Below, one piece after another: positions 1 to 10,339 of a DNA stretch of 64,000 bases. The notes under the pieces were generated by a model. It was not told the DNA's origin. It did no database searches and saw nothing but the letters and a program-made list of their open reading frames with translations. Each line of letters starts with the position of its first letter. The stretch's first letter is position 1. This stretch comes from Viola odorata (Eukaryota; Streptophyta; Magnoliopsida; Malpighiales; Violaceae). A program made the position numbers and the translations under genes. Location of the stretch: NCBI GenBank assembly GCA_963691705.1, contig OY829541.1, positions 45,835,661 through 45,899,660 on the forward strand. The letters run 5' to 3'.

Positions 1-2
1 CA

Positions 3-416
3 TATGACCAGGTCTCCGATGAGCGAGAATCTCGTCCGACGCCTCCGACTACACCGGATTCTGACAATCCTCCTTCGCTGCCGTGCCGGAAGAGGCGATT
101 GCCCCGCCTTAGAGGTCGGAAGAGATCAAAGAAGAGAGCACATTTTGAAACCACTGGCTGGTTTTCTTCTTTTTCAGCCCCTCCATCTCGTGGGGGCAAA
201 GAATTGTTTCCTCCTGCTGACTGGTTTGAAGAGGAGTTAACTCCAGGCGATACCGTCGCAAAGGCGGCATCCTTTGCTGCAAAGGAGGGGTCCAAACCGT
301 TAATGCCGAGTCCAGAGCGAAAGGCTGACAAATCCCCTTCTTTCACTGATGAGGAGCTTCCGCCCTCAGATGAGGAATATTGCTACTGGTCCTCTTACTG
401 GTCTGATGATGATTGA
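3..416 (+). CDS. asB antisense protein of RE-1, 5' partial
   Basis: This frame is open from the window edge to a stop at 416. It aligns with asB of RE-2 (15038-15472) and RE-3 (47145-47600). Shared features are a proline/threonine run followed by Asp-Ser-Asp-Asn, a basic Arg/Lys block, and an acidic tail with a Tyr-Cys-Tyr...Trp motif before the stop. The start codon lies to the left of the window. Downstream is T-rich and A-rich sequence with a TTGTAGATG element also found behind asB of RE-2 and RE-3, probably part of a polyadenylation region. Function unknown; no known domain is visible. Confidence 0.6.
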   Translation, partial: YDQVSDERESRPTPPTTPDSDNPPSLPCRKRRLPRLRGRKRSKKRAHFETTGWFSSFSAPPSRGGKELFPPADWFEEELTPGDTVAKAASFAAKEGSKPLMPSPERKADKSPSFTDEELPPSDEEYCYWSSYWSDDD

Positions 417-640
417 TTCCGCCCAGTGTAACCCTTTGTAGATGTTGTATGGCTCATTATTAAATGAAATGTTGCTTTGCTTTTTTAGTCTTGCATGCTC
501 AGGCGTTAGCTCCTCTTTGGATAGCTATCGCTGAGAAACTAACTGTTGCTTCGATGTAACCGCTTGCAACTGATTGTCAATAACTACCTCTTCTAGAAGA
601 TATAAATGCTTGGACACAAATATCCTTCTGAGGTCTTTTA

Positions 641-646
641 CACGTG
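641..646 (+). promoter_or_regulatory. G-box upstream of asC (RE-1)
   Basis: A CACGTG G-box sits about 255 bases before the asC start codon. A TTTAAAAG stretch near 705, in the TATA position, follows it. The same arrangement occurs before asC in RE-2 and RE-3. Confidence 0.5.
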
Positions 647-897
647 TCACTTTTGCTATGGGGCGCGTCCCATTTTTACAGGTTGTTCAATTTTTGAACT
701 CAGCCTTTAAAAGGGAGCAACTGCTCTCTTTTAATACTCTTTGCTTGTGCTTCGAAATTTTCTCCCTTTCTCTCTCTAGATTTTTGCTTCAAAGGAAGTC
801 ACGACCACCGTTCGCCGGCGCCGACGGTTTTGTCCACCGCCTTCTGCCCAAGGTATTTCACTTCTTTTTCCTCAGATTTTCTTCTTGCCGATTCATT

Positions 898-2926
898 ATG
901 AGTACATCTAGGATACCCAAGGATTCTCAGTGGCCTCTGGCCACAAATAGGTCTCTGAGGAGTCTCCAGCAGCCCATAGATTTAGAAATTGAAAGAACAC
1001 CCAGTATTTTTGTTGATCAGGCGGTATTGGAGGCAGAGTTGGACGAAAACGGTATCTTTTTCCCCCCTGGTTACTCCGTTAGAATTTCTGATGCCGGTCA
1101 TCGGCTTCATGACCCACTATCGGGGGGCGATAGGATGGTATATTTTAGCATGTTCCTCTATGGCTTTCACTTTCCCATTCACGAAGCGGTGAAGGGATTA
1201 TTAGTTCGATATGACATCAACCCGGCTCAGATTACGCTTTCTTCCTAGTGCGGGATTCATGCCTTCATTCGTATTTGCGAGTTGCGGGGTATCCTTGTCC
1301 CGTCTGTCAATTTATTCTGCAAGTTCTTTAGTTTTAGGTGCCGCAACTGTGTGGTAGATATCGCTCCAAGGTGGAATGACGCGTTAGTGCAGTCATTCTG
1401 GCCGAAATTCCAAGGCTTCGAAGAGACCGTGGCCGATTGGAAGAGCGGTTTCTTCATCGTGAAGTTGCCTTTCCGCCCTTGGCCTAGGGTCTTCAATCAG
1501 TGTCTTGATGACTCCATTTGGACAAACCCGTCAACAGTGTCTAAGGAAGAACTTCGACAAACGAACATGCTGTTAGAGTTGAGCTTGTCCTTTCGCATTC
1601 GAGAGTTTGCCTTGCACAGGCTTATAGAGAAGTGTACTATAAGTAAGTCTCTTTTCCCTCGTTATCGCTTCGGCTTATTCACTGTTCTGATATATCTTGC
1701 TGGCAGGTGACGCAGGAAACCAACCGTCGCACGACGTTCCCCTGAATGTGAGGCCGCTTCAATCACTGCCGCCATCTCCTCCGCCTGAGAGTTCCAGTCA
1801 CCCTGCCATTCCACCAAAAAGAAAGAGATTTAAAACTGTTGCCAGGCATGGTATCTCCGACCGCACCTCCCACTTTCTCGAGAACTGGTTACCCATTCGA
1901 AAAGAAGTGACTCCGAATCGTCCTAAGACTGAAGTAACCGATAGCGGAAGCGAGGACATGGATATGGATTCTAGGCTTCGTCATGCTTTCGCGGCTCAGC
2001 GGAAGAAGCTGAGAATGGGAAATAGCAACCCAATCGCTGAGGCCGCCTCGAAGGAGGTTAACGAAACTCCTGCTACTGGGGCTGATTCTTTTGGTGGTGC
2101 GAGAACTTCTAAAGCGGTGGTAGCAGCTGAGGCGTCAGCTGACGCTCCTCCTAAGACTTCCTAGATTCTGCCAGAGATCAACCTTCCTCCTCTAACTGCC
2201 ACTCCTGACTCTCCTATCTCTTCTTTCATTCCTGACGTTGCTGCGCCGAATCCTAAACCTGCCGCTACTCCTGACCCTCTACCAAAGGGCCTTACGCCAT
2301 TATTCTGTACTTCTATCTCAGGAGTCGGTGGTTCCGCTAAAAATCGCTCTCCTCCCTTTACCGCCGATCTGTCCTCTCAAGGTCCTCAAGGAGCCGCCTC
2401 CTATCGCTTGGATCTGTCTACCTTTGGCACCAGCGGAATCTGCGCACTGGGAATATCGGACCCGCTATCGCGAAGCGAGCCGGTGGGCTCTATTATAGGT
2501 GCGATATTTGGCTCTCCTGAAGATAAGGAGGAGATGTCAGAGCTTCCTCTGGAGGTTCATCACGAACGCGCTTTGAATGACGTGCTGGCTAGCTTCCGCA
2601 TGTTAAATTACTTCCTCGATATTCATGGTGACAGAGTTCGAGGCTCCCCCTCTAAGGTGGCGGAGCTGACGCAACTCCAGAATGATACCCAAGCAGAGCT
2701 TAACGAATGCCACGCTGAATTGTCCAGAGAGAAGTCGATAGGGAAAGCCAAGATAGAGCTTCTGGAGGCAGAACTGGTGGCTGCCGACAGAAGAAACTCT
2801 CTCCTTCGTGAGGAGATATCGGCCCGCGACACGAAGCTAGCGAAGGTGCCCAGTGAGATATCGCGGTGGAAAGACAAGGCGATACAAGCCCTTGCCGCCA
2901 GATTCCCAGATTATTACCGCAGCTAG
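898..2926 (+). pseudogene. asC antisense gene of RE-1, two exons, nonsense mutations
   Basis: Homologous to asC of RE-2. Exon 1 runs from the ATG at 898 to about 1642. Intron 1643-1706 has a GTAAGT donor and a GGCAG acceptor. Exon 2 runs 1707-2926. The N-terminal part carries the family pattern: Tyr-Phe-x-Met-Phe, Tyr-Gly-Phe, Pro-Ile-His, then Cys-Gly-Ile...Ala-Phe. A proline-rich middle and a C-terminal coiled coil follow. In-frame stops lie at 1246-1248 (TAG where RE-2 has Trp) and 2162-2164 (TAG). The final stop at 2924-2926 is early: a duplicated copy of this segment at about 3207 has GAG there. Probably not functional. Confidence 0.7.
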
Positions 2927-3345
2927 GCTTTCGATCCTGCCAAGATAGCTGATTACGCCTTTGAGAGGTTGAAGGATATAGATGCCGGGGGCAACAAAGG
3001 AGTTCTTTCGTGACTGGCATAAGGCGGCGCCTTGAGAGCGCTTTATTTTTCTTCCAACATGTCATCTGGTTGCCGACAGAAGAAACTCTCTCCTTCGTGA
3101 GGAGATATCAGCCCGCGACGCGAAGCTAGCGAAGGTGCCCAGTGAGATATCGTGGTGGAAAGACAAGGTGATACAAGCCCTTGCCGCCGGATTCCCAGAT
3201 TATTACCGAAGCGAGGCTTTCGATCCTGCTAAGATAGCTGATTACGCCTTCGAGAGGTTGAAGGATATAGATGTCGGGGGCAACAAAGGAGTTCTTCCGT
3301 GACTGGCGTAAGGCGGCGCCTTGAGAGCGTTTTATTTTTCTTTAA
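2785..3345 (+). repeat. Tandem duplication at the 3' end of asC (RE-1)
   Basis: A segment of roughly 270-285 bases covering the end of the asC coiled coil and the 3' flank (about 2785-3058) is repeated directly at about 3071-3345 with few differences. The second copy is detached from the frame. RE-2 and RE-3 do not have it. Confidence 0.85.
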
Positions 3346-3500
3346 ACATTGGTTTTATTTGGCTTGTAATAATTGATAACCCTTGCATAATAACGACTGT
3401 CATTCCGTTATGGATAACAATTAATTTTCTTTTCGGCGTTATCTTGTTGATTACGTCATCATGCTTGACCTCTTTTTGATAAAGTGATTCTGCTTTTTCG

Positions 3501-3715
3501 GAGCATTTAATGCTCAGGATCCCCTTATTAATGTGAGCGAGGGATCAGGATGGTTCAGAGACAAGTGTCTGCTCATCAGGACGCTAGGGCTAGCGTGATT
3601 TGATAGGATCAAAGCGTCTTCTCACCTTTCTAGGGTTGTACTCATTGCTCACGCCTGTCACGCGCGTGGCGACTGTTCCAATAGTCATTTCTCTCAGCCT
3701 CTTAGGGTTATAAAA
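3501..3715 (+). promoter_or_regulatory. asD promoter region (RE-1)
   Basis: The near-perfect palindrome GAGCATTTAATGCTC lies at 3501-3515 and a TATAAAA box within GGGTTATAAAACCC at 3709-3715. Both are conserved at the same spacing before asD in RE-2 and RE-3. The G-box of the other copies is altered here to CAAGTG near 3565. Confidence 0.6.
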
Positions 3716-3886
3716 CCCAACACTTTATTTCTTTTTTCCACTTTCGATAATCTGTTTCTCTGCATATTCTCGAATCGTCTTGCGTTTCTGGTTTTCGTCT
3801 CCTTGGTACTTCGATTTTCTTCCCAAAAAAGGTACTTCTTTATTCCCTTTGCTATCTTCTTCATCTCTTTATTTTCTTTTTCCACC

Positions 3887-5060
3887 ATGTCCAAAAGAAA
3901 GACTCGTGCTTCTAGGTCTAAATAAATTGATGAAGAAAAATTAGAGACCATAGTCAGTACTATTACTTCTTCTACCATTCTCGATAAACATCTGTCCGAT
4001 CACGGTGCCAAAATCCCGGAGGGCTTCGAGGTTTCTGTAGCCCCTGCGTCTTTACGCCTAAACAGCGTTCTGCCTGGCAGACGCAGAATCTTGTATGCCT
4101 AGATGTTCCGCTACGGTTTCCAATTTTCGGTGGACCCATTTATCCAAGAGTTGCTCACTTCTCTGGATCTGAGCCCTATTCAATTGGCTCCAAATGCCTA
4201 CTATGGCGTTTATGCCTTTCTAGAACTCTTCAAGTACAAGGGAATTACATCTCCTTCCCTTGCATTACTCAAATCTTTGTTTCGAATGTATAATCGTCGG
4301 GGTGTGATAGCGATATCACCCCGTTATGATGACGATTCGCTCAAGAACTTCACTTGGAAACTCCTCCATTTAGAGTCTTCCATCGATAAATGGAAAGAGC
4401 AGTTTTTTGTTATCGAGACTCCTGAGGTTTCGGATCCGTGGTGGCGTTCTGGTTTCAACCAGGGCGTCAAGGATAGCGCTTGGCGCCGTGAGGCTCTTAA
4501 TGAGAGAGAACAAGGCTGGTTTAATAAGTTACTCAAACTGGAAATCAGCGTTCACACCCGCCTTCTGACCTGCGGGACCGATATCCAAGCCTGCGTTAGA
4601 CGTGAGTATTGCGTCATTTTTTTGGTTTTCGGCATCAGTACTAACGCTAACGTTGTCTTGTGCTCTTGCAGCGACTGATCCCAAGTACGTTCCCGAGAGT
4701 GTCAGAGGCGCTTGAGGAGGCTACGACAAAGAGTAGTGGTTGAGCCAATAGTCGTGGCACTGATATTGCCACTACTTCAGTTGTTCCACCCGTTACCATT
4801 TCAGTTCCTCCCCACACGTCTTCTGCTTCGGTGGACGAGGAAACCGACACCATTCCTGTTGGTATTCCTGTCATATCCATTGCTGCCCTTCCTGTACCAA
4901 GGAGGATTGCAAGCACGTGCGGCTTCTGATCTAGGGCTAAACGCAGCACCTTTCGGCTTCACAGATAGTCCAGGGCTGGACACGAATGCGCGCATCTAGG
5001 GCTCGACTGAGGAAATACGTCTAGGCCGCGACGAAGACTGGGAGACTTCCAAAGCTACTC
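3887..5060 (+). pseudogene. asD antisense gene of RE-1, truncated
   Basis: Homologous to asD of RE-2. The ATG is at 3887, exon 1 ends near 4601 at a GTGAGT donor, and exon 2 begins after a TTGCAG acceptor near 4671. The conserved N-terminal domain is present: Met-Phe-Arg-Tyr-Gly-Phe, Ala-Pro-Asn-Ala-Tyr, and a later Ile-Ser-Pro-Arg-Tyr-Asp-Asp-Asp-Ser-Leu. In-frame stops lie at 3923-3925 and 4100-4102, and a one-base deletion disturbs exon 2. Exon 3 with the coiled coil is missing. The homology fades near 5060, about 150 bases before the surviving pol sequence. Confidence 0.7.
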
Positions 5061-5211
5061 AATTCCATCCCAAAATGTGTGCTTTCTGTCTTTTTCTCCT
5101 CCAGGGCTGGATATGGCAAAAGTATTGAAAACAGAGCAAGTTAGTAGCATCAAGGAGGGGAAAACATACAAAATTAGAGAGAAAATATCTAGAAAACACA
5201 CGCATATCAGT
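5060..5211. other. Unassigned filler at a deletion junction
   Basis: This stretch lies between truncated asD and truncated pol in RE-1. It matches neither in RE-2 or RE-3 as far as I can see, and no gene is visible. It probably marks the repair junction of a large internal deletion. Confidence 0.4.
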
Positions 5212-8200
5212 TATCCTCTCGAGGAATGTGCTCGAAGCTGACTTGTATGCCATTTTTCTTTATTTCTATTAGCTCGCATTTTACCTTGGCGAGATATTGC
5301 ACCATGATGGGCTCCCTAGCCTGAGAATGTCCCAAAACTTGGTCTATTATCAACTTGGAGTCTCCACAGACTTTCAGCCGTAGATCTCTCAGCCTCCCCG
5401 AATCATGTACGCCTTTTATGGAGATGTTTTTCCCTATCCTGAGCCCAGCTAATAGCGCTTCATATTCTGCGGCGTTGTTAGATAACGGCTGCAGAATTCG
5501 GATGACATATCGCACGTGGATGCCGTGAGGCCCACTCATGAAGATTCCGGCCCCGACAAGCTCTTGATTCTTGGCGTTATCCACGTGGATGACCCACAGG
5601 TCGGTATAGGTTTCAGGGAAGGGGAGGTCCAACTCTTCTTTTTCCTTTTCAGTCAACTCCGTCATTGGATCTGGCGTAAAGGTGCATTCCGCGATAAAGT
5701 CTGCCAGAATTTGAGCCTTCACAAACGGTCGGGATCTGTAGTGCAAACCATATTGTTCAAGCTCGATAGCCCAAATCAACATTCTACCTGAGGATTCGGG
5801 CTTTTGAAATATCCTTTTTAAAGGTTGGTCCGTCAGCACGATGACGGTATAAGCTTGAAAATATCGGCTCATTTTCCGCGTGGCTTGTATCAATGCGAAT
5901 GCTATTTTCTCGATACGGGCGTATCTCAGCTCGGCATCTTTCATGATGTGACTTACAAAGTATACAGGGCGGTGCGTGTGATAGTCATCTCGCACAAGGA
6001 CCGCACTGACCACTTCGTCAGCAACCCCGAGGTAAAGATATAAGATATCGCCAGGCTCTGGTCTTGTCAACACCAAGTCAGACGATAGATAGGCCTTTAG
6101 ACTCGCGAATGCTTCTTCGCATTCTGTCGTCCATCTGAAGACGACTTTCTTTCATATAACCTTGAAAAAGGGGAGGCACCTCTCGCCTTGCTTGGAAATA
6201 AATCGTCCTAGAGCGATAACACGCCCCGTTAGCTTCTATATCTTCTTTACAATTCGAGGGGATATCATGTCTTGGACGGCTTTGATCTTTGACGGGTTGG
6301 GTTGAATACCTTTTTGACTGACTACGTAGCCCAAAAATTTACCCGTTTGAAAGGCAAACATGCACTTCCGGGGATTAAGTTTCATTTGATATCGCTTCAT
6401 TACTTTGAAGACTTCCGCCAGGTCAGACAAGTGGTCTTTGAAGCTCCGTCTTTTGACCAGTATGTCATCGACATACGCCTCTGCGTTTCACCCGATCTGC
6501 TTTTCAAAAACTCGATTCACCTTTGGAGTGATGAAAGAAGTTTTCTCTTCATCCTCCCTGGCCATGGGAATTTGATGGTAGCCCGAGTTGGCATCTAGCG
6601 AGCTTAAGTAGGCATACCCGGCAGCCTGATCAACTAGCTGATCAATCCGAGGAAGTGGGTAACAATCTTTGGGGCAAGCATCGTTCAAATCTGTGAAGCC
6701 CATGCACATGCTCCATTCTCTGCTGGGCTTGAGAACCAGGACAGGGTTAGCCAACCAGGTGGGATATTGCACTTCTCGAATAAAGCCAGTGTCGAGAAGT
6801 TTTGCTACTTCTTTGTCAACAGCAACCGCCTTTTCGGTGGAGAAAGCACGTCGTTTCTGCTGAACCGGTTTCGCGTCAGGGTTGACATTAAGTCGATGCT
6901 CTGCTACCTCCTGCGAGATACCAGGCATGTCGGAGGGTTTCCATGCAAACTCCCCTTTGCATTTATTTAATAGCTGGGCTAACTGGAAGTTTTCCTCCGG
7001 GCTGAGGTTATCGCTTACCAGGAATTCAGCCCAATCTATCCCGTTAACCGGGACATGAGTCATTCTGTCCACGGGCTGAGTGCGTTTCTCATCATTTTGT
7101 TCATAGGGATCAACTGTCACACATACAAACCTATCACAACTCTTCTGAGTCATAAGCACGTAGCATTCAGCCATTAACTTTTGATTACCCTGGATTGAAA
7201 CCACACCATCCCAGGACGGGTATTTCAACCTCAGATGTTTCTGCGATATCGCCGCTCCGAAGCGGTTGAGGAACAGCCACCCCAATATGGCGTTATAAGG
7301 TAGATTTAGATCCACCACCAAGAATAAAAGCTCCTCTGATCGTTTGGAGGTATCTTCCTTGAAATACACAGACAAGGTGGTCACTCCAGTCACGGGGATG
7401 GGGACTCCGTCCACGCTTCATGAGATTGTAAGCTTCTAGTGAAAACAAGTTTACGGTGCTTCCGTTGTCAACCAGAGTCCTTCTAACTCCATGGCTAGCG
7501 ATAATGGGCATAACTACTAACGCATCATTATGTGGATATACCACGCCTTTCTCATCCTCTTCAGAAAAGGATAATATCATACGATCCAGGGCGCTTATCG
7601 CCTCACTCTTGATTGGCATATCCGCTCGCTTCCGCTTTTTCCCTGACGCGGGTGTCAGCTTTGTGGACTCATCCAGATAAGGTGCGCCTCCCGCAATGAT
7701 GTTGATGATGGGTACATCTTCGTCGTCAACCGTGAGTGTTTCCCTATTCCTTCCTGTAAGACCAGGGTCGTTACTTAAGGTGCGGGAAGGTGTCGTTCTG
7801 TCATCGGCTACCCTGTTTATCGGGTTACTTTTAGCCCCTTCTCGGGTTTTGACGGTGAATTCTCCCAGATAACCTTCTTCAAGCAGGCGCTCTATCGCCA
7901 ATTTGAGCTCTCTACACACCTCCGTAGAGTGTCCCTTAGCTTTGTGAAATTTACAGTAAGTGTTTTCTCTTCTTCCCAAGGTTACCCCCGGTCTCACAAG
8001 GGCTGGATAACGGATGGGCAGGTTCCGCTATTCCGCTATCGCTAGTATTTCTGCTCTGGGCAAGATGAGGGAGGGAAGGTCTGAGTCATACACTCGTCCC
8101 TTAGAGGGATCACCCTGCCACTGTGCTGAGGAGTCACCAGACTTTCCCTTTGAGGAGTTGCCTCTCCTCCGGTTAAAGGTCCTGGGAATGTGATCCTTTC

Positions 8201-9601
8201 GCTGAGCGTAATCGTCGATGAACCGATCTTCGGAAGTAGTGGGAATAGGAGCGTTATGGACTGGAGGCATGGCCGGTGGCATGTTCCAAATCATGTCCCT
8301 ATTCTCTTCCTCTTCCATCCTCGCATAGTTGTGGGCTTTTAGCCTTAACGCATCTAAGGTTGCGGGTGGGTCAACCATTAAAGCTTCTATAAGGCTTCCA
8401 TAACAATAGTTTCGCTTTAAGGCTTCGATGGTGAAATTAACCGTTACACCGGGCATTAGCGACATTTCGGTGTCGAAATAATGAAGGAAACTCCTTAAGG
8501 ATTCCTGAGGTTTTCTGTGTAGGTCAAACAAGGCAGCAGCAGACTTCCTAATAGGGACTACGATACTGAATCGACTCCTGAATTTAGATTCCAGCTGCGA
8601 GAAGCTGTCAATAGACCCACCTGGAAGACCTTCGAACTATAAGCGCGCAACCCCCGACAGGGTCATCACAAATATCTGACACAAGGCAGCGTCATTGTGG
8701 GTCTGGAATTGCACAAAATCCTTCACTTTATTAAGGTGGGAAATGGGATCTCTAGTACCGTCATAGGATTCCAAGGGGAGTTTCACATGTCGGCTGACTC
8801 TGTGACGCCTTATACGTGGGCTGAAAGGGTAGCCAGAAGTATCATCTAGAATTTCACCCGCATACCGAGGTGGGGATACCTCCAAATGACGCTTGCGCTC
8901 TCGCGGATCTCTAATATGATGCTACCTTGGAGACTGGCTGCGATTCCTTGGTGAGCGAGTTCGATGTCTCCTACTGTTGGATCTTTCACTCCCTCTAGGA
9001 GACATATCTCTATCATTTTCATCCCTCCTACCATCCCAGCAACCTCTGTCCTCGTCACACCATTGTCGTTCCTCTTGGGGGATAGGAAGTAAAGGCGCAT
9101 GTGGCACGTACGGCTCCATTGTCCTATGAGCAAATTGTACAAGACTGACTGGTGCATTCAACGCAGGCAACGTCGGAGGGGCGCTCGCCTGCAACGGGGA
9201 CGACAACGGTCATTCTGTGATGATAGGTGGAGTAAAAACAAACTGGGATGGGACGCCTGATCAGAAGCGCTAGGCGTGAATCAAGTAGCCAATTTCGTTA
9301 AATGGTCCAACTGGGCACGAAGGGCTGAAATCGAATCTGCGAAAGGGTTATTCGCACTGTCTATCATGGGTCCCCTTGAATGAAGAGCAGAATGACTAGA
9401 TCCCGGTATCTAGGATAATGGAGCGTATGGCTGGGATACAAAAGTCCCCATTGTCTGTTCCAAGGAAAGATCTGACACTCCTAAGGGAATTTCTTATGCC
9501 GCAGTTGGAGCGTCAGAAGTGGCGAAAGGGAAAAGTCGCCTACGGGTATCAAATGGAAGGCTAGAGGACTGAGACAGCGACGGATCTAGATCAGAAGCCA
9601 T
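5212..9601 (-). pseudogene. gag-pol remnant of RE-1 (gag, protease, RT, RNase H)
   Basis: Reading leftwards from an ATG near 9601: an Arg/Ser-rich gag N-terminus, the retrotransposon gag core (Asp-Phe-Val-Gln-Phe-Gln-Thr-His near 8690), a zinc knuckle (Cys-Lys-Phe-His...Gly-His-Ser...Cys near 7940), a protease with Asp-Asn-Gly-Ser near 7470, reverse transcriptase (Asn-Asp-Ala-Cys-Pro-Lys-Asp near 6680), and two RNase H-like segments ending near 5212 at Glu-His-Ile-Pro-Arg-Glu-Asp. The second RNase H-like domain is typical of the Tat lineage. The frame is broken many times and the integrase is absent, so this copy cannot support its own movement. Confidence 0.85.
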
Positions 9602-9665
9602 AATCTTCCGAATTTCAAAAGAACAGAGCTTGGCTATTAAGGATGCTCACTTAATTAAAACCAAA

Positions 9666-9684
9666 GCTCTCAACGAGAGCACCA
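9666..9684 (-). other. Putative primer-binding site (RE-1)
   Basis: GCTCTCAACGAGAGCACCA on the plus strand ends in CCA next to the LTR, so the element's own strand starts TGG three bases after the LTR, as primer-binding sites do. The six bases either side of AAC pair perfectly. I do not recognise the tRNA. Confidence 0.5.
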
Positions 9685-9687
9685 ATT

Positions 9688-10232
9688 TGATAAGATTCGG
9701 ACTCTTGAGGGGAGCGGGGTAGAGATTATGGCCGTCTGAGGTCACTGTTGCGGCAGTCCGTCGTTCCTGTAAAGCGCCGGAGGGGGGGCTCCAGCGTAGA
9801 CACTCCGATGCTTAAGTTAGTATGGCTGTGTAATTTGGCAGAGATTTTGGTAGTAATTTTAGTCTTACCTTTGATCCAGAAATGGAGGGTATTTATAGGC
9901 AAAAGAAAGGATGTTACCCTAGGGGTGGGCGTTATCGAAGGAAGATAACGCCCAGATGACGTCATCATCCCGTCAGCCGGATAGGATATCGCTGACGGGA
10001 TATCGCCAGTGGGATGTTATCGGGGTATCCTGGGATAGGATGATGCCATGTCCCCCCCCCCCCCCCCCCCCCCCCCCCCGCCGCCGCCGCCGCTGATGTA
10101 GACCATCCCAGGACTCATTGTCTTAACGCGGGCGGTAGCCGGGTGCTGTCGCCAGTCAAGGTCTACAGGGATCCGGCTTTGACTTTGGGTGAGAAGACGA
10201 ATGTACCCTTGGTGTTTCATCAATTGTTATCA
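9688..10232 (-). mobile_element. 5' LTR of RE-1
   Basis: 545 bases from TGATAAG to TTATCA, homologous to the LTRs of RE-2 and RE-3. A minus-strand TATAAATA (plus-strand TATTTATA at 9890-9897) is the likely core promoter for gag-pol. A run of 28 C followed by CCG repeats lies at 10052-10094. Confidence 0.85.
10052..10094. repeat. Poly-C tract and (CCG)n in LTR U3
   Basis: 28 consecutive C on the plus strand (G on the element's strand) are followed by CCG units. The tract lies upstream of the TATA box, in U3. The homologous site in RE-2 has 8 C in one LTR and 21 in the other, so it is length-unstable. A long homopolymer may also be miscounted by sequencing. Confidence 0.9.
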
Positions 10233-10339
10233 ATAATTTTAATTAATAGAAGGTGGTCATTAATGTTTGCATTATAAACAACATATCATAACTAACTTAC
10301 ATGACAATAGTCAAAATTGTGAAGCTTAGCGTCCAAATC

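Larger units (their letters stand above)
1..10232 (-). mobile_element. RE-1: decayed Tat-lineage Ty3/gypsy element, left part outside window
   Basis: Gag-pol lies on the minus strand (about 9601 to 5212), its 5' LTR is at 9688-10232, and antisense genes asB, asC and asD lie on the plus strand at 3-5060. The order matches RE-2 and RE-3. The other LTR and asA would lie left of position 1. Gag-pol carries many frameshifts and stops and has lost the whole integrase region. The end of asD is also missing, so one deletion of several kilobases appears to join asD to RNase H. The element is non-functional and the most eroded of the three. Confidence 0.88.

Noticed and set aside
3694..3978. Minus-strand open frame over the asD promoter of RE-1
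   Set aside because: It covers the TATA box and first codons of asD on the other strand and is not conserved in RE-2 or RE-3.
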